Below are positions 1-9,272 of a stretch of DNA of 64,000 nt, in pieces. A model generated the notes under the pieces. That model ran no database searches and was not told the DNA's origin. It worked only from the letters and a program-made list of their open reading frames with translations. Numbering within the stretch: the first letter of the stretch is position 1; the number at the start of each line of letters is the position of its first letter. The translations under genes and the position numbers were made by a program. Source of the DNA: Bog-756 sp963769905 (GTDB lineage Bacteria > Actinomycetota > Acidimicrobiia > Acidimicrobiales > RAAP-2); the NCBI GenBank assembly GCA_963769905.1, contig CAVYNG010000002.1:868001-932000 (forward strand), read 5' to 3'.

Positions 1-234
1 GTCACCCTCGACCGGACCCCACCCGAGCTCGCCGCCGACATCATGGAGCAGGGCATCGTCCTGACCGGTGGCGGCGCCCTCCTCCACGGCCTCGACAGCC
101 GGCTCACCCAGGAGACGGGCATGCCGATCGTGGTCGCTCGCGACCCCCTCAACTGCGTGGCCATCGGCAGCGGGCAGTGCCTCGAGGAGTTCGAGGCCCT
201 GAAGCAGGTCCTCATCACCTCGTCGGCCCGCTGA
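1..234 (+). CDS. mreB: Rod-shape protein MreB, C-terminal end (5' cut by window)
   Basis: The frame is open from base 1 and stops with TGA at 232-234, giving the last 77 residues. The segment GIVLTGGGALLHGLD followed by a DPLNCVAIGSGQ-like stretch is the C-terminal nucleotide-binding part of the actin-like protein MreB, which forms cytoplasmic filaments that guide lateral wall synthesis. The downstream order mreC, mreD, PBP2 is the classical mre cluster and confirms the call. The start lies outside the window. Confidence 0.93.
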   Translation, partial: VTLDRTPPELAADIMEQGIVLTGGGALLHGLDSRLTQETGMPIVVARDPLNCVAIGSGQCLEEFEALKQVLITSSAR

Positions 235-257
235 ACGGCCCGGGGGGCAGTGCGTAG

Positions 258-1094
258 GTGGCGATGCCGCGGCGTTCCCGCCGTCCCCGTACCACGCTGC
301 TCCTCCTGGTCCTCGCCTCGGTCACCATCATCACGCTCGATGCCAGGAGCGGCTTCCACTCGATCACCTCGGGGGTGAAGTCGGTCGCGTCCGACGCGTT
401 CGCGCCGATCCGCACCGGGGTGAACGACATCATCGATCCGATCGGGAATTTCCTCGCGGGGGCAGTCCACTACGGGGCGGTCAGCGAGCAGAACCAGAAG
501 CTCCAGGCCGAAATTGGCCAGCTGAAGATGCAGGCCGCCGAGCAGGCCGACACCGTGCAGGCGATGAAGCAGCTGAGCGCGGTCCTCAATCTGCCGTTCC
601 TCCCCAACCTCCAGACCTTGCCGGCGGAGGTGACCGACTACGGGACGAGCGACTTCGCGGCGACCATCGGCATCAGCGAGGGGCGTGACGACGGCGTGCA
701 GCTCAACATGCCGGTAGTCGGCGCGGGCGGATTGGTGGGCCAGGTCGTCCAGGCGAACCACCACACCGCGACGGTGCGCCTGATCACCGATGGCCAGTCG
801 TCCGTCGGCACGCGCTACGGCGGCAACGGCGCGCTTGCGGTGCTCAACGGACAAGGTTCGGGCAAACCGCTCGACGCAGACCTGATACCTCCGAACACCA
901 CGCTGACCAAAGGGGAGCGCTTCTTCACGAGCGAGCTGCAGGGAGCGATCTATCCGCCCGGCATCCCGGTGGCGTCCGTCGTGTCGGCTCGCTCCGGCAT
1001 CGCGTCCTCGCAGGAGTCGGTGACCCTGCAGCCCCTCGCCGATCTCCAGCACCTTCGCTACGTGTCGGTCGTGCTGTGGGGCCCGGCCACGTGA
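258..1094 (+). CDS. mreC: Rod-shape-determining protein MreC
   Basis: 278 residues: a basic N-terminus, one membrane segment (about residues 14-32), a coiled coil around 70-105 rich in Q, L and A, then the extracytoplasmic beta-domain with VVGAGGLVGQV and TDGQSSVGTRYGG motifs typical of the MreC core. MreC links cytoplasmic MreB to PBP2 in the elongasome. It lies 23 bp after mreB. The GTG at 258 follows a G-rich Shine-Dalgarno-like run; the ATG at 264 is a possible alternative start. Confidence 0.93.
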   Translation: MAMPRRSRRPRTTLLLLVLASVTIITLDARSGFHSITSGVKSVASDAFAPIRTGVNDIIDPIGNFLAGAVHYGAVSEQNQKLQAEIGQLKMQAAEQADTVQAMKQLSAVLNLPFLPNLQTLPAEVTDYGTSDFAATIGISEGRDDGVQLNMPVVGAGGLVGQVVQANHHTATVRLITDGQSSVGTRYGGNGALAVLNGQGSGKPLDADLIPPNTTLTKGERFFTSELQGAIYPPGIPVASVVSARSGIASSQESVTLQPLADLQHLRYVSVVLWGPAT

Positions 1095-1136
1095 CCGCGC
1101 GGGCGTGCCGGCCGATCGGCCTCACGGGGTGACCGG

Positions 1137-1673
1137 ATGACCAGCCGCGACGTGACCCGGTTCGTCCTGGTCGTCATCCTCTTCGAAGTGGTCCAGCAGT
1201 CCGTCGTCCTCGACGTCCGGATCGGCTCGGTGCACGCGGACGTCATGGTCCTGCTCCCGATACTCGCCGGCGTGATCGGTGGTCCGAGCCGCGGCGCGTT
1301 GATGGGCTTCGGCGCGGGTCTGGTGGCCGACCTCTTCCTTCCCACGCCCTACGGGCTGTCCGCACTGGTCGGGAGCCTGGTCGGCTTCGGTACCGGCGCG
1401 GCCACCCTTTCTCTCAACCGGTCCGCCTGGTGGCTGCCACCGGTTGCCGCCCTCGCCGGCAGCGCGGTCTACGAGGTCCTCTACGCCTCGCTCGGCTCGG
1501 TGCTCGGGCAGCCGCAGATGCTCCACGTCGATCTGTTCCGTATCGTGGCGGTGGTCTCGGTCACCAACGCGGTGTTGGCCGTCCCCGCGATGCGCCTGGT
1601 GGCATGGGCGATGCCGGCGGCGTCGACCGAGGGGATGCCCACCTCCGCGGTGTCGTCCGGCGCCTCCCGGTGA
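1137..1673 (+). CDS. mreD: Rod-shape-determining protein MreD
   Basis: 178 residues, almost entirely hydrophobic with about five predicted membrane spans, for example DVMVLLPILAGVIGGPS and LVADLFLPTPYGLSALVGSL. Length, topology and position between mreC and PBP2 fit MreD, an integral membrane component of the elongation complex. ATG 1137 begins 42 bp after mreC. Sequence conservation in this family is weak, so the call leans on context and topology. Confidence 0.9.
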   Translation: MTSRDVTRFVLVVILFEVVQQSVVLDVRIGSVHADVMVLLPILAGVIGGPSRGALMGFGAGLVADLFLPTPYGLSALVGSLVGFGTGAATLSLNRSAWWLPPVAALAGSAVYEVLYASLGSVLGQPQMLHVDLFRIVAVVSVTNAVLAVPAMRLVAWAMPAASTEGMPTSAVSSGASR

Positions 1674-1734
1674 GGGCCGACCGGTACGCCGGCCGCGCGC
1701 ACTGTCGGGCCGAGGGTTGCGATACTGGGAACCC

Positions 1735-3921
1735 GTGAGCCGCTCCCTCCGCCACCCCTTCCGCGGTTCGAGGCGGTTCCCCCGTCCGGCGTCCGACCGC
1801 CGGTCGAAGGCCAAGAAGCCGCGGCAGCCGAAGATGCACCAGAGCCGCTTCTCGATGGAGGCGATGCTCGAGGCACCCGACACCACCACGTCGAGGCCCG
1901 GGCTCCGCCTCCGGATCGCGGGCCTCGCGGTCATCGTGCTCTTCGCCTTGCTCGGCCTGCGCCTCTGGACCCTCCAGGTCCTCCAGGCGCCGGCGGCTGC
2001 CCAAGCGGTGACCGCCAACCAGATCCGCACGGTCTCGATCAACCCGACCCGGGGACTCATCCTCGACCGATACGGCAACCCGCTCGTCGACGACACCGTC
2101 ACCGAGCAGATCACCCTCTCCCGCCTGGCCGCGCAGCAGCACCCGGAAGTGGTTGGCCGGCTCGCCGCTCTGATCGGCCAGACCACCGCGCAGGTCGACG
2201 CGACCATCGCCGACCCGCGCTTCAGCCTCTACAAGCCTGTCCCGGTCCTCTCCAACGCGCCGCTCACCGACGTCATCTACATCAAGGAGCATCAGAACGA
2301 GTTCCCGGGGGTGACCTCGGTCGCGACGAGCCAGCGGAACTACCCCCAGCTCGAGATGGCCGGCCCCGCGCAGAATGGCTACCCGGCCTCGCAGGTCCTC
2401 GGGTACGTCGGGACCATCAACAGCACCGAGCTCGCGTCGAGGGCGTCGCAGGGCTACCAGGAAGGCGACGCGTTCGGGCAGTCGGGTCTCGAGTACCAGT
2501 ACGAGCCCGACCTGAGGGGGACCCCGGGCCGGCAGGAGCTCGAGGTGGACTCGACCGGTCAGGTCGCGGGCGTCCTGAAGACCAATCCGGCCGTAGCCGG
2601 CGACAACGTCGTCACCAACATCGACACCGGCCTGCAGCAGGTGGCCGACAACGCGTTGGCCACGCAGGTCCTTTCGCTGCGCGGCTCGGTGGACCGGTCC
2701 TGCAACAACGGCGCGGGGTGCTATCCGGCGGCCACCAGCGGAGCGGTGGTGGTGATGAGCCCGCAGACCGGCGCGGTCTACGCCATGTCGTCCTACCCCG
2801 CGTACAACCCCTCGGTCTGGGTCGGGGGGATCTCCTCGTCCGAGTACGCGGCACTCTCCGATCCGGCGAATCAGGAACCGCTGCTCAACCGCGCCATCGA
2901 CGGGCTCTACACGCCGGGCTCGACCTTCAAGCTCAACACCGCCACCGCGGCGCTCGACTCGGGGCTCTGGAACTCGGGCGACAGCTACGACGACACCGGC
3001 ACCTTTGACTTCCCGGGCTGCAAGACCAACACCGGCTCGTGCACACCGCTGCACAACAGCGAGGGTGAGGGCGGCTTCGGCTCGCTCGACATCTCGACGG
3101 CTCTCACCGTGTCGAGCGACGACTTCTTCTACAACCTCGGCGCGCTGTTCTACGCTCACACCGCCCAGTACGGGCCGACACCCATCCAGGACTTCGCCAA
3201 CGCGTACAGCCTCGGCGAGCAGACCGGAATCGACCTGCCCGGCGAGACGACCCTTGCACGGGTGGACAGCCAGGCCGAGCGGGTCAAGCTGCACGCATCG
3301 AACCCGGCCGCCTTCCCCAACACCTACTGGTACACGGGCGACAACGTCGAGATGGCGTTCGGTCAGGGCGGCACGGTGATCACCCCGATCGAGCAGGCGG
3401 TCGCCTACTCGACCTTCGCCAACGGGGGGACCCGCTACGCGCCGCAGGTCGCCGCCGCGATCGTGGCGCCCTCCGGCAAGGTGGTGAAGCGGTTCACTCC
3501 CCAGGTCGTCGGTCACGTCAACCTGCCGCCGTCGACCTACCAGCCGATGCTCACCGGATTCGAAGGCGCGGTCAACTCCCCGAGCGGGACCGCCTATGGA
3601 ACCCCCGGGCTCGCCTCGTTCCCCGGCGGAGTGGCCGGCAAGACCGGCACCGCCGACACCGAGCCCGGAAAGGAGCCGACCGGTTGGTTCGTCGGCTTCG
3701 GTCCGGTCGCCACCCCGCAATACGTCGTGGTCTGTGTGATCGACCAGGCGGGCTATGGCGTGACCGCCTCCGCGCCGGTGGTCGGGCAGATCTTCAACTA
3801 CCTGGCCTCGCACCCGGTCACCGCCCCGGCCATCCCGCCGGAGGCTCAGATCGTGCAGTCGACCACCCCGGTCCCCCTTCCGACGACCACCCCTCCGACC
3901 ACGACGCCTGCCGGCGGCTGA
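1735..3921 (+). CDS. mrdA: Penicillin-binding protein 2 (elongation-specific transpeptidase)
   Basis: 728 residues. A basic cytoplasmic N-terminus is followed by a membrane anchor (about residues 63-85), a dimerisation domain and a transpeptidase domain with all three catalytic motifs: STFK (Ser396, Lys399), SSD (460-462) and KTGT (from 636). It cross-links peptidoglycan during lateral growth. I chose GTG 1735 because a GATACT box ends 8 nt upstream and the protein then begins just before the anchor; the frame stays open further upstream only as overlap with mreD. The C-terminus is a Pro/Thr-rich tail. No rodA gene follows, although rodA often accompanies mrdA. Confidence 0.93.
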   Translation: MSRSLRHPFRGSRRFPRPASDRRSKAKKPRQPKMHQSRFSMEAMLEAPDTTTSRPGLRLRIAGLAVIVLFALLGLRLWTLQVLQAPAAAQAVTANQIRTVSINPTRGLILDRYGNPLVDDTVTEQITLSRLAAQQHPEVVGRLAALIGQTTAQVDATIADPRFSLYKPVPVLSNAPLTDVIYIKEHQNEFPGVTSVATSQRNYPQLEMAGPAQNGYPASQVLGYVGTINSTELASRASQGYQEGDAFGQSGLEYQYEPDLRGTPGRQELEVDSTGQVAGVLKTNPAVAGDNVVTNIDTGLQQVADNALATQVLSLRGSVDRSCNNGAGCYPAATSGAVVVMSPQTGAVYAMSSYPAYNPSVWVGGISSSEYAALSDPANQEPLLNRAIDGLYTPGSTFKLNTATAALDSGLWNSGDSYDDTGTFDFPGCKTNTGSCTPLHNSEGEGGFGSLDISTALTVSSDDFFYNLGALFYAHTAQYGPTPIQDFANAYSLGEQTGIDLPGETTLARVDSQAERVKLHASNPAAFPNTYWYTGDNVEMAFGQGGTVITPIEQAVAYSTFANGGTRYAPQVAAAIVAPSGKVVKRFTPQVVGHVNLPPSTYQPMLTGFEGAVNSPSGTAYGTPGLASFPGGVAGKTGTADTEPGKEPTGWFVGFGPVATPQYVVVCVIDQAGYGVTASAPVVGQIFNYLASHPVTAPAIPPEAQIVQSTTPVPLPTTTPPTTTPAGG

Positions 3922-3970
3922 GCCCGGCGCGCCCGGCACGGCTCGGGGCCGCCCTAGCATGATCGGGCAG

Positions 3971-5989
3971 ATGGAATCCCTCTGGCCACAGGTCGAGCCG
4001 CTGTTGGCCCAGGTCACGAAGCCTGCCCGCTACATCGGCGGCGAGCTCGGCGCCCAGACCTGCGAGCATCGGGACGGCCAGCTCTCCTGGCTCCTCGTCT
4101 ACCCGGACACCTACGAGATCGGCCTTCCCAACCAAGGGCTGCAGATCCTCTACGAGATCCTCAACGAGCGGGACGACGCGGTGGCCGAACGGGCCTACGC
4201 ACCCTGGGTCGACATGGAGGCGGCCATGCGCGAGGCCGGGGTTCCCCTCTTCTCGCTCGAGAACCATCTGCCCGCCTCGGCCTTCGACGTGATCGCCTTC
4301 AACCTCTCGGCAGAGCTCGTCTACACCAACGTCCTCAACCTCCTCGACCTCGCGGGCCTGCCGGTGCGCGCGGCCGCGAGGGGACCCGGCGATCCGATCG
4401 TGGTCGGCGGCGGTCACTGCGCGTTCAACCCCGAGCCGCTCGCCGATTTCGTGGACTGCTTCGTGCTCGGCGACGGGGAGGAGGCCGTCGGCGAGATCAC
4501 CGAGACGATGGTCGCCGCGGACCGGGACGGGCCGAGGGAGCCACTCCTGCGCCGGCTCTCGGTCGTACCCGGGGTCTACGTCCCTTCGTGTTACGAGCCG
4601 CGCTACGAGACCGCAACTGGTGGGCGGGGCCCGGACCGCCTGGTGGAGATGGTGCCGCGCCACCCCGAGACACCCGAACGGGTGGAGAAGCGGACCGTCG
4701 CCGATCTTGCCGCCTGGCCCTACCCGAAGCAGCACCTGGTGCCGCTCATCGAGGTGGTCCACGACCGCCTCAACGTCGAGATCTTCCGCGGCTGCACTCG
4801 GGGATGCCGCTTCTGTCAGGCAGGGATGATCACCCGCCCGGTGCGCGAGCGTCCCGCCGAGCAGGTCCGGTCGATGGTCTCCGCCGGGCTCGCCCGCACC
4901 GGTTACGACGAGGTGGCACTCACCTCGCTCTCGAGCGCCGACTACTCCGGCATCGAGGGGACCATCACTTCGATCATCGACGATCCGGCCTGCTCGGGCC
5001 AGGTGTCGGTGAGCCTTCCGAGCCTCCGGGTCGACGCGTTCACCGTCGAGACCGCGGCGCAGATCCAGCGGGTGCGCCGGACCGGCCTCACGTTCGCACC
5101 CGAGGGTGGGACCTGGCGTATGCGCCAGATCATCAACAAGCTCATCCGCGAAGAGGACCTCTACTCCGCGGTGGACGCGGCCTTCAGCCAGGGTTGGCGC
5201 CGGATCAAGCTCTACTTCCTGATCGGCCTCCCGACCGAGACCGACGAGGACACCCTCGGGATCGCCGAGCTCGCAACGCGATGCGTCGCGATCGGGCGCG
5301 GCCACCACCGCGGGGCCTCGGTGACCGCGTCGGTCGGGGGCTTCGTGCCGAAGGCGCACACGCCCTTCCAGTGGTTCGGGCAGAACACCGTCGAGGAGCT
5401 CACCCGCAAAGTCCGTCTGCTGCGTGACGCCACCCGCGGGGTCCGGGGGCTCACCCTCAAGTGGCACGACCCGAGGGCCACCGCCGCCGAGGGCATCGTG
5501 AGCCGAGGCGATCGGCGGATGGGCGACGTCCTCGAGCACGTCTGGCGCCGCGGCGGCACCTTCCAGGAGTGGTCCGAGTGTTTCGATCTCGACCGGTGGA
5601 CCGGGGCGTTGGCGGCCTACGGGATGGGGCTCGAGGACGCGGTCTACCGCCACCGGGAGGAAGGGGAGATCCTTCCCTGGGACCACGTCTCGGCCGGCCT
5701 CCATCGCGACTTCCTCTGGCAGGACTGGCTCGACGCCCTTGCCGAGCACGGACTCGAGGACTGCAGGTGGACCCCGTGCTACGACTGCGGTGCCTGCACC
5801 GGCTTCGGCGTCGAGCACGTGGTGGCCTCGGCCGTCCCGCCGGCCGGTGGGAGCCAGGGCACCGGGCAGGATCTCTCAACCGGAGGCCGCGTCCCGGTAC
5901 GATTCCTCTCCACGGCGCCGACCGGCGCCGTGCCGGGAGGGGGGCAACCGGCAGGCGATGGTGCCCTACAGGTCGGAAGGGGTAGCTGA
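3971..5989 (+). CDS. B12-binding-like/radical SAM protein, TIGR03960-type
   Basis: 672 residues from ATG 3971; an in-frame ATG at 3959 overlaps a TAGCAT promoter box, so the later start is preferred. The N-terminal half resembles a B12-binding-type domain (PDTYEIGLPNQGLQIL, VVGGGHCAFNPEPL). The radical SAM cluster is CTRGCRFC (Cys275, Cys279, Cys282). A second Cys group (CYDCGAC) sits near the C-terminus. The family is known to pair with, or be fused to, a DUF2344 protein, and here that gene begins 1 bp after the stop. It probably carries out an Fe-S/SAM-dependent modification; the substrate is not evident from the sequence. Confidence 0.88.
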   Translation: MESLWPQVEPLLAQVTKPARYIGGELGAQTCEHRDGQLSWLLVYPDTYEIGLPNQGLQILYEILNERDDAVAERAYAPWVDMEAAMREAGVPLFSLENHLPASAFDVIAFNLSAELVYTNVLNLLDLAGLPVRAAARGPGDPIVVGGGHCAFNPEPLADFVDCFVLGDGEEAVGEITETMVAADRDGPREPLLRRLSVVPGVYVPSCYEPRYETATGGRGPDRLVEMVPRHPETPERVEKRTVADLAAWPYPKQHLVPLIEVVHDRLNVEIFRGCTRGCRFCQAGMITRPVRERPAEQVRSMVSAGLARTGYDEVALTSLSSADYSGIEGTITSIIDDPACSGQVSVSLPSLRVDAFTVETAAQIQRVRRTGLTFAPEGGTWRMRQIINKLIREEDLYSAVDAAFSQGWRRIKLYFLIGLPTETDEDTLGIAELATRCVAIGRGHHRGASVTASVGGFVPKAHTPFQWFGQNTVEELTRKVRLLRDATRGVRGLTLKWHDPRATAAEGIVSRGDRRMGDVLEHVWRRGGTFQEWSECFDLDRWTGALAAYGMGLEDAVYRHREEGEILPWDHVSAGLHRDFLWQDWLDALAEHGLEDCRWTPCYDCGACTGFGVEHVVASAVPPAGGSQGTGQDLSTGGRVPVRFLSTAPTGAVPGGGQPAGDGALQVGRGS

Positions 5990-5990
5990 A

Positions 5991-6749
5991 GTGCGGGTCC
6001 GGTTCCGCTACGCGAAGCTCGGCAAGGTGCGTTTCACCAGCCAGCGCGACGTGGCCCGCATGTGGGAGCGGGCCCTGCGCCGGGCGGCGCTGCCGGTGGC
6101 CTACTCGCAGGGCTTCTCCCCGCGGCCCCAGCTCAGTTTCGGGCTCGCCCTGCCCACCGGCTGCGAATCGCTCGCCGAGTACGTGGACGTGCTCTTCGAG
6201 GAGGACCGATGCGGCGCGGAGGATCTCGAGGCGACCTCGCTCGGGTTCCGGCTCTCCGGCTTCATGCCCGAGGGAGTCGAGGTGGCGGCGGCAGCTCCGG
6301 TCGAGCGGGGCCCGTCGTCCCTGCAGGAGCAGGTGACCTCGTGCGAATGGGAGCTCCGCCTCCGTGGGTTGTCGCGGGCGGCGATCGAGGAGCTGGTCGG
6401 GAACTTCCTCGCCGCCGAGACGGTGCCGGTCACGCGTGAGCGGAAAGGCCGGACCGTGGTCGACGACCTCCGCCCCTCGGTCCGGCGGCTCGCGTCGGTC
6501 GAGACGGATGGCGTCTCGGGTCTCGTGGCCGAGACCTCGACCCAACCCCGCGGCGTCCGGCCGGGCGAGCTCGTCGAAGGCCTGATGGTCGCGACGGGCA
6601 CCGCGAGCATGGCCGGGAACCCGGTCGTCGACCGGGCGTGCAGGACGAAACAGTGGATCGAGCGCGACGGCTGTCGAGTCGAGCCGCTTCCCCTCGGGGA
6701 CGGCCGCGAGACCGCCGGGCGCGCCGCGCGCACCGTGGTGTGTGCGTGA
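5991..6749 (+). CDS. DUF2344 (TIGR03936-type) partner of the radical SAM protein
   Basis: 252 residues starting V-R-V-R-F-R-Y-A-K, with the family hallmarks KVRFTSQRD, AYSQGFSPRPQLSFGLALPTG and AEYVDV. The start GTG 5991 is set by the Shine-Dalgarno GGAAGGGG (5977-5984) and a 1-bp gap from the radical SAM stop, so the two are translationally linked. An in-frame ATG at 5958 would overlap the upstream gene. Related proteins are sometimes fused to the radical SAM partner. The location beside RNase E/G, rplU and rpmA suggests an RNA or ribosome role, but that is inference from context. Confidence 0.85.
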   Translation: MRVRFRYAKLGKVRFTSQRDVARMWERALRRAALPVAYSQGFSPRPQLSFGLALPTGCESLAEYVDVLFEEDRCGAEDLEATSLGFRLSGFMPEGVEVAAAAPVERGPSSLQEQVTSCEWELRLRGLSRAAIEELVGNFLAAETVPVTRERKGRTVVDDLRPSVRRLASVETDGVSGLVAETSTQPRGVRPGELVEGLMVATGTASMAGNPVVDRACRTKQWIERDGCRVEPLPLGDGRETAGRAARTVVCA

Positions 6750-6773
6750 TGAGCAGTATCGGAAGGGAAATCG

Positions 6774-8636
6774 ATGTCAGACGCAACAGCCGGAGAGCCG
6801 GTGGAGATCCCGTCGGAGCCGGCCGCGCCCTCGCTGGCGCAGGCCGAACCGCCCCCGTCCGAGAGCGGGGCCACGACCGAGGGTGCCGGTGACGGGGGCC
6901 TGAGCACCGAGCTCGCGGCGGGATCGGACGGCCAGGGCGCACCCGCGCGTCCGCGCCGCCGCCGTGGTTCACGGGGAGGCCGCGGCCGCGCCCGCTCGGG
7001 AAACGGCTCGGTGGCCGGTGGGGCGCGGGCCGAGCCGCCCGAAGCTGTGGCGGGTGCGCCCGTCGCGGCGACCGCTCCTGCCTCGGCAACCGCCGCCTCG
7101 GGGTCCGCGGTGCCGACCCGGCCGACCGGCGAGCGACCGAAGATCGGCGACACCAGACCTGCTCCCCCGGGTCTCGCTCCGGTGCGGACCGGGGGCACCG
7201 GCCGGACCCGCCAGCGTCCGAGCCAGCCCGCCGAGGTCGCGCCGGCCAAGCAGGGCGCTGCCGGATCGGGCAACGGCCGAACGACCGCCAAGTCCGGCGT
7301 CGAGCGCGGCGGCGAGGGCGCCCGCACCGAGGGGCGCAAGGGTGGACGCGAGCGCCGGGGCAAGGCGGTCGGGCGCTACATGATCTGTGTCCACGTGCGA
7401 GGTGATGTGACCCACATCGCCCTCTTGGAGGGCCGCACCCTCGTCGAGCACTACGTCTCGCGGGCCTCGGACGACACCACCCAGATCGACGGCAACATCT
7501 ACCGGGGCCGGGTGCAGAACGTCCTCCCCGGCATGGAGGCGGCCTTCATCGACATCGGGACCCCGAAGAACGCGGTCCTCTACCACGGCGACGTGCGCTA
7601 CGACACCGACGACGTCGAGCCGGGGACCCGGGGACAGCCCCGGATCGAGCAGCTGCTGCGTCCCGGTCAGAACATCCTCTGCCAGGTCACGAAGAACCCG
7701 ATCGGCGCCAAGGGGGCCCGACTGACCCAGGAGGTGTCGCTCCCCGGTCGCTTCGTCGTGCTCGTCCCCAATTCGACCGCCTTCGGGATCTCGAAGCGGC
7801 TCGACGACGGAGAGCGTCGACGGCTCCGCCGGATCGTCGACGCGGTCCGTCCCGAAGGGCACGGCCTCATCGTGCGCACCGCTGCGGCCGGCGCCAGCGC
7901 CGAGGAGCTCGCCGACGACGTCCAACGCCTGGTCCGCCAGTGGGAGACCATCGCCGCGGACGCCCTGAAGGGCCAGGGACCCTCCCTTCTCTACCGCGAG
8001 CCGGCCATCGCGGTGCGGGTCATCCGCGAAGAGCTCAACCACGAGTACCGGGCGGTGGTGATCGACGACCCGATGCTCTACGAGCAGGTGAAGGACTACG
8101 TCGGCGCGGTCAACCCCGAGCTCGCCGACCGGGTCGAGTTCTTCGACCCGGAGGTCGAGTCGCTGCCGCTCTTCGAGCGCTACTACGTGCACGAGCAGCT
8201 GCACAAAGCGCTCGATCGCAAGGTCTATCTCCCCTCGGGCGGTTCCCTCGTCATCGACCGCGCCGAGGCCCTCACGGTGATCGACGTCAACACCGGCAAG
8301 AACGTGGGGAAGACGAACCTCGAGGAGACGGTCTACCGCAACAACCTCGAGGCGGCCGACGAGGTCGCCCGACAGCTGCGGTTGCGCGACATCGGGGGCA
8401 TCATCGTGATCGACTTCATCGACATGGAGGTCAGGGAGAACCGCGACAAAGTGGACAGCGCGCTCCGGTCGGCACTGGCCAGGGACAAGACGCGGACCCA
8501 GGTCTTCGACATCTCGGAGCTCGGCCTGGTGGAGATGACCCGCAAGCGGGTGTCGGAGGGGTTGATCGAATCGCTCTCGACGACCTGTGAGATCTGCGGG
8601 GGGCGCGGCATCGTCCTCGAGGACCCGGAGCTGTAG
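6774..8636 (+). CDS. rne: Ribonuclease E/G family endoribonuclease
   Basis: 620 residues. Residues 1-200 are low-complexity Ala/Gly/Pro/Arg, probably disordered. The catalytic core follows: an S1-type RNA-binding segment (GNIYRGRVQNVLPGMEAAFIDIG), the metal-binding aspartates in VIDVNTGKN (Asp504) and VIDFIDME (Asp547), and a C-terminal zinc-link-like CEICGGRG. The enzyme cleaves single-stranded AU-rich RNA for mRNA decay and rRNA processing. A Shine-Dalgarno (GAAGGG) precedes ATG 6774. The disordered block is N-terminal here, whereas E. coli RNase E carries it at the C-terminus; N-terminal extensions are common in actinobacterial homologues. Confidence 0.92.
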   Translation: MSDATAGEPVEIPSEPAAPSLAQAEPPPSESGATTEGAGDGGLSTELAAGSDGQGAPARPRRRRGSRGGRGRARSGNGSVAGGARAEPPEAVAGAPVAATAPASATAASGSAVPTRPTGERPKIGDTRPAPPGLAPVRTGGTGRTRQRPSQPAEVAPAKQGAAGSGNGRTTAKSGVERGGEGARTEGRKGGRERRGKAVGRYMICVHVRGDVTHIALLEGRTLVEHYVSRASDDTTQIDGNIYRGRVQNVLPGMEAAFIDIGTPKNAVLYHGDVRYDTDDVEPGTRGQPRIEQLLRPGQNILCQVTKNPIGAKGARLTQEVSLPGRFVVLVPNSTAFGISKRLDDGERRRLRRIVDAVRPEGHGLIVRTAAAGASAEELADDVQRLVRQWETIAADALKGQGPSLLYREPAIAVRVIREELNHEYRAVVIDDPMLYEQVKDYVGAVNPELADRVEFFDPEVESLPLFERYYVHEQLHKALDRKVYLPSGGSLVIDRAEALTVIDVNTGKNVGKTNLEETVYRNNLEAADEVARQLRLRDIGGIIVIDFIDMEVRENRDKVDSALRSALARDKTRTQVFDISELGLVEMTRKRVSEGLIESLSTTCEICGGRGIVLEDPEL

Positions 8637-8639
8637 ACT
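8634..8639 (+). promoter_or_regulatory. TAGACT -10 box for rplU
   Basis: TAGACT overlaps the rne stop codon and ends 9 nt before the rplU ATG. A transcript from it would begin within a few bases of the start codon (leaderless or nearly so). It is one of many such boxes in this window. Confidence 0.5.
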
Positions 8640-8648
8640 CTCCTCCCT

Positions 8649-8957
8649 ATGTATGCCGTCATCAAGACCGGGGGAAAGCAGGAGAGAGTCGCCGAGGGCC
8701 AGGAGCTCCAGGTCGAGCTCGTCGGTGAGGGGCCTGGCGCCGAGGTCACCTTCCAGCCTGTGCTGGTGGTGGACGGCGACCGGGTGCTCGCGACCCCCGA
8801 GCAGCTGGCCGGCTCGTCGGTGACCGCCACCGTGGTGGGGGAGGAGCTCGGGAAGAAGATCCGCGGCTTCACCTACAAGAACAAGTCGCGCCAGTCCACG
8901 CGGTGGGGCCATCGCCAGCGCTACTCGACGATCGCCATCACCTCGATCACCGCCTGA
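8649..8957 (+). CDS. rplU: 50S ribosomal protein L21
   Basis: 102 residues, the usual L21 length. MYAVIKTGGKQERVAEGQ at the N-terminus and KIRGFTYKNKSRQSTRWGHRQ near the C-terminus are diagnostic. L21 binds 23S rRNA in the large subunit. It is followed 56 bp later by rpmA and then obgE, the conserved rplU-rpmA-obgE order. No Shine-Dalgarno is visible before ATG 8649; a TAGACT box lies just upstream. Confidence 0.97.
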   Translation: MYAVIKTGGKQERVAEGQELQVELVGEGPGAEVTFQPVLVVDGDRVLATPEQLAGSSVTATVVGEELGKKIRGFTYKNKSRQSTRWGHRQRYSTIAITSITA

Positions 8958-9013
8958 TCGAGCACGAGCGAGCACCAACAACAGCGAGCACCGGGACACA
9001 AGGAGCAGTCGGC

Positions 9014-9265
9014 ATGTCGAAGACCAAGGGCGGGGGTTCGACCCGCAACGGGCGGGACTCGAACGCCCAGCGGCTGGGGGTCAAGCAGTTCGGCGGGACC
9101 ACGGTCCGCGCCGGCGCCATCCTCATCCGCCAACGCGGCACCAAGTTCCACCCGGGTGCGAACGTCGGCCGGGGCGGCGACGACACGCTCTTCGCCCTCA
9201 CAGACGGGACGGTGCGCTTCACCAGTCGCAAAGGGCGAAAGCTGGTCGACGTCGTCGTCGACTGA
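9014..9265 (+). CDS. rpmA: 50S ribosomal protein L27
   Basis: 83 residues. KGGGSTRNGRDSNAQRLGVK, QFGGTTVRAGAILIRQRG and HPGANVGRGGDDTLFAL are hallmark L27 segments. L27 sits near the peptidyl-transferase centre with its N-terminal tail. The start ATG 9014 is preceded by AAGGAG (9000-9005). The frame is open upstream only as overlap, and L27 always begins just before KGGGS. Confidence 0.97.
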   Translation: MSKTKGGGSTRNGRDSNAQRLGVKQFGGTTVRAGAILIRQRGTKFHPGANVGRGGDDTLFALTDGTVRFTSRKGRKLVDVVVD

Positions 9266-9272
9266 TCCGGCC

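Noticed and set aside
1561..5818. Long minus-strand open frames opposite mrdA and the radical SAM gene (over 600 codons)
   Set aside because: In very GC-rich DNA the antisense of a coding frame is often open. They are Arg/Gly/Pro-rich, have no known motifs and overlap certain genes.
8958..9013. Riboswitch or attenuator between rplU and rpmA
   Set aside because: Only 56 bp, with no stable stem and a plain Shine-Dalgarno for rpmA.
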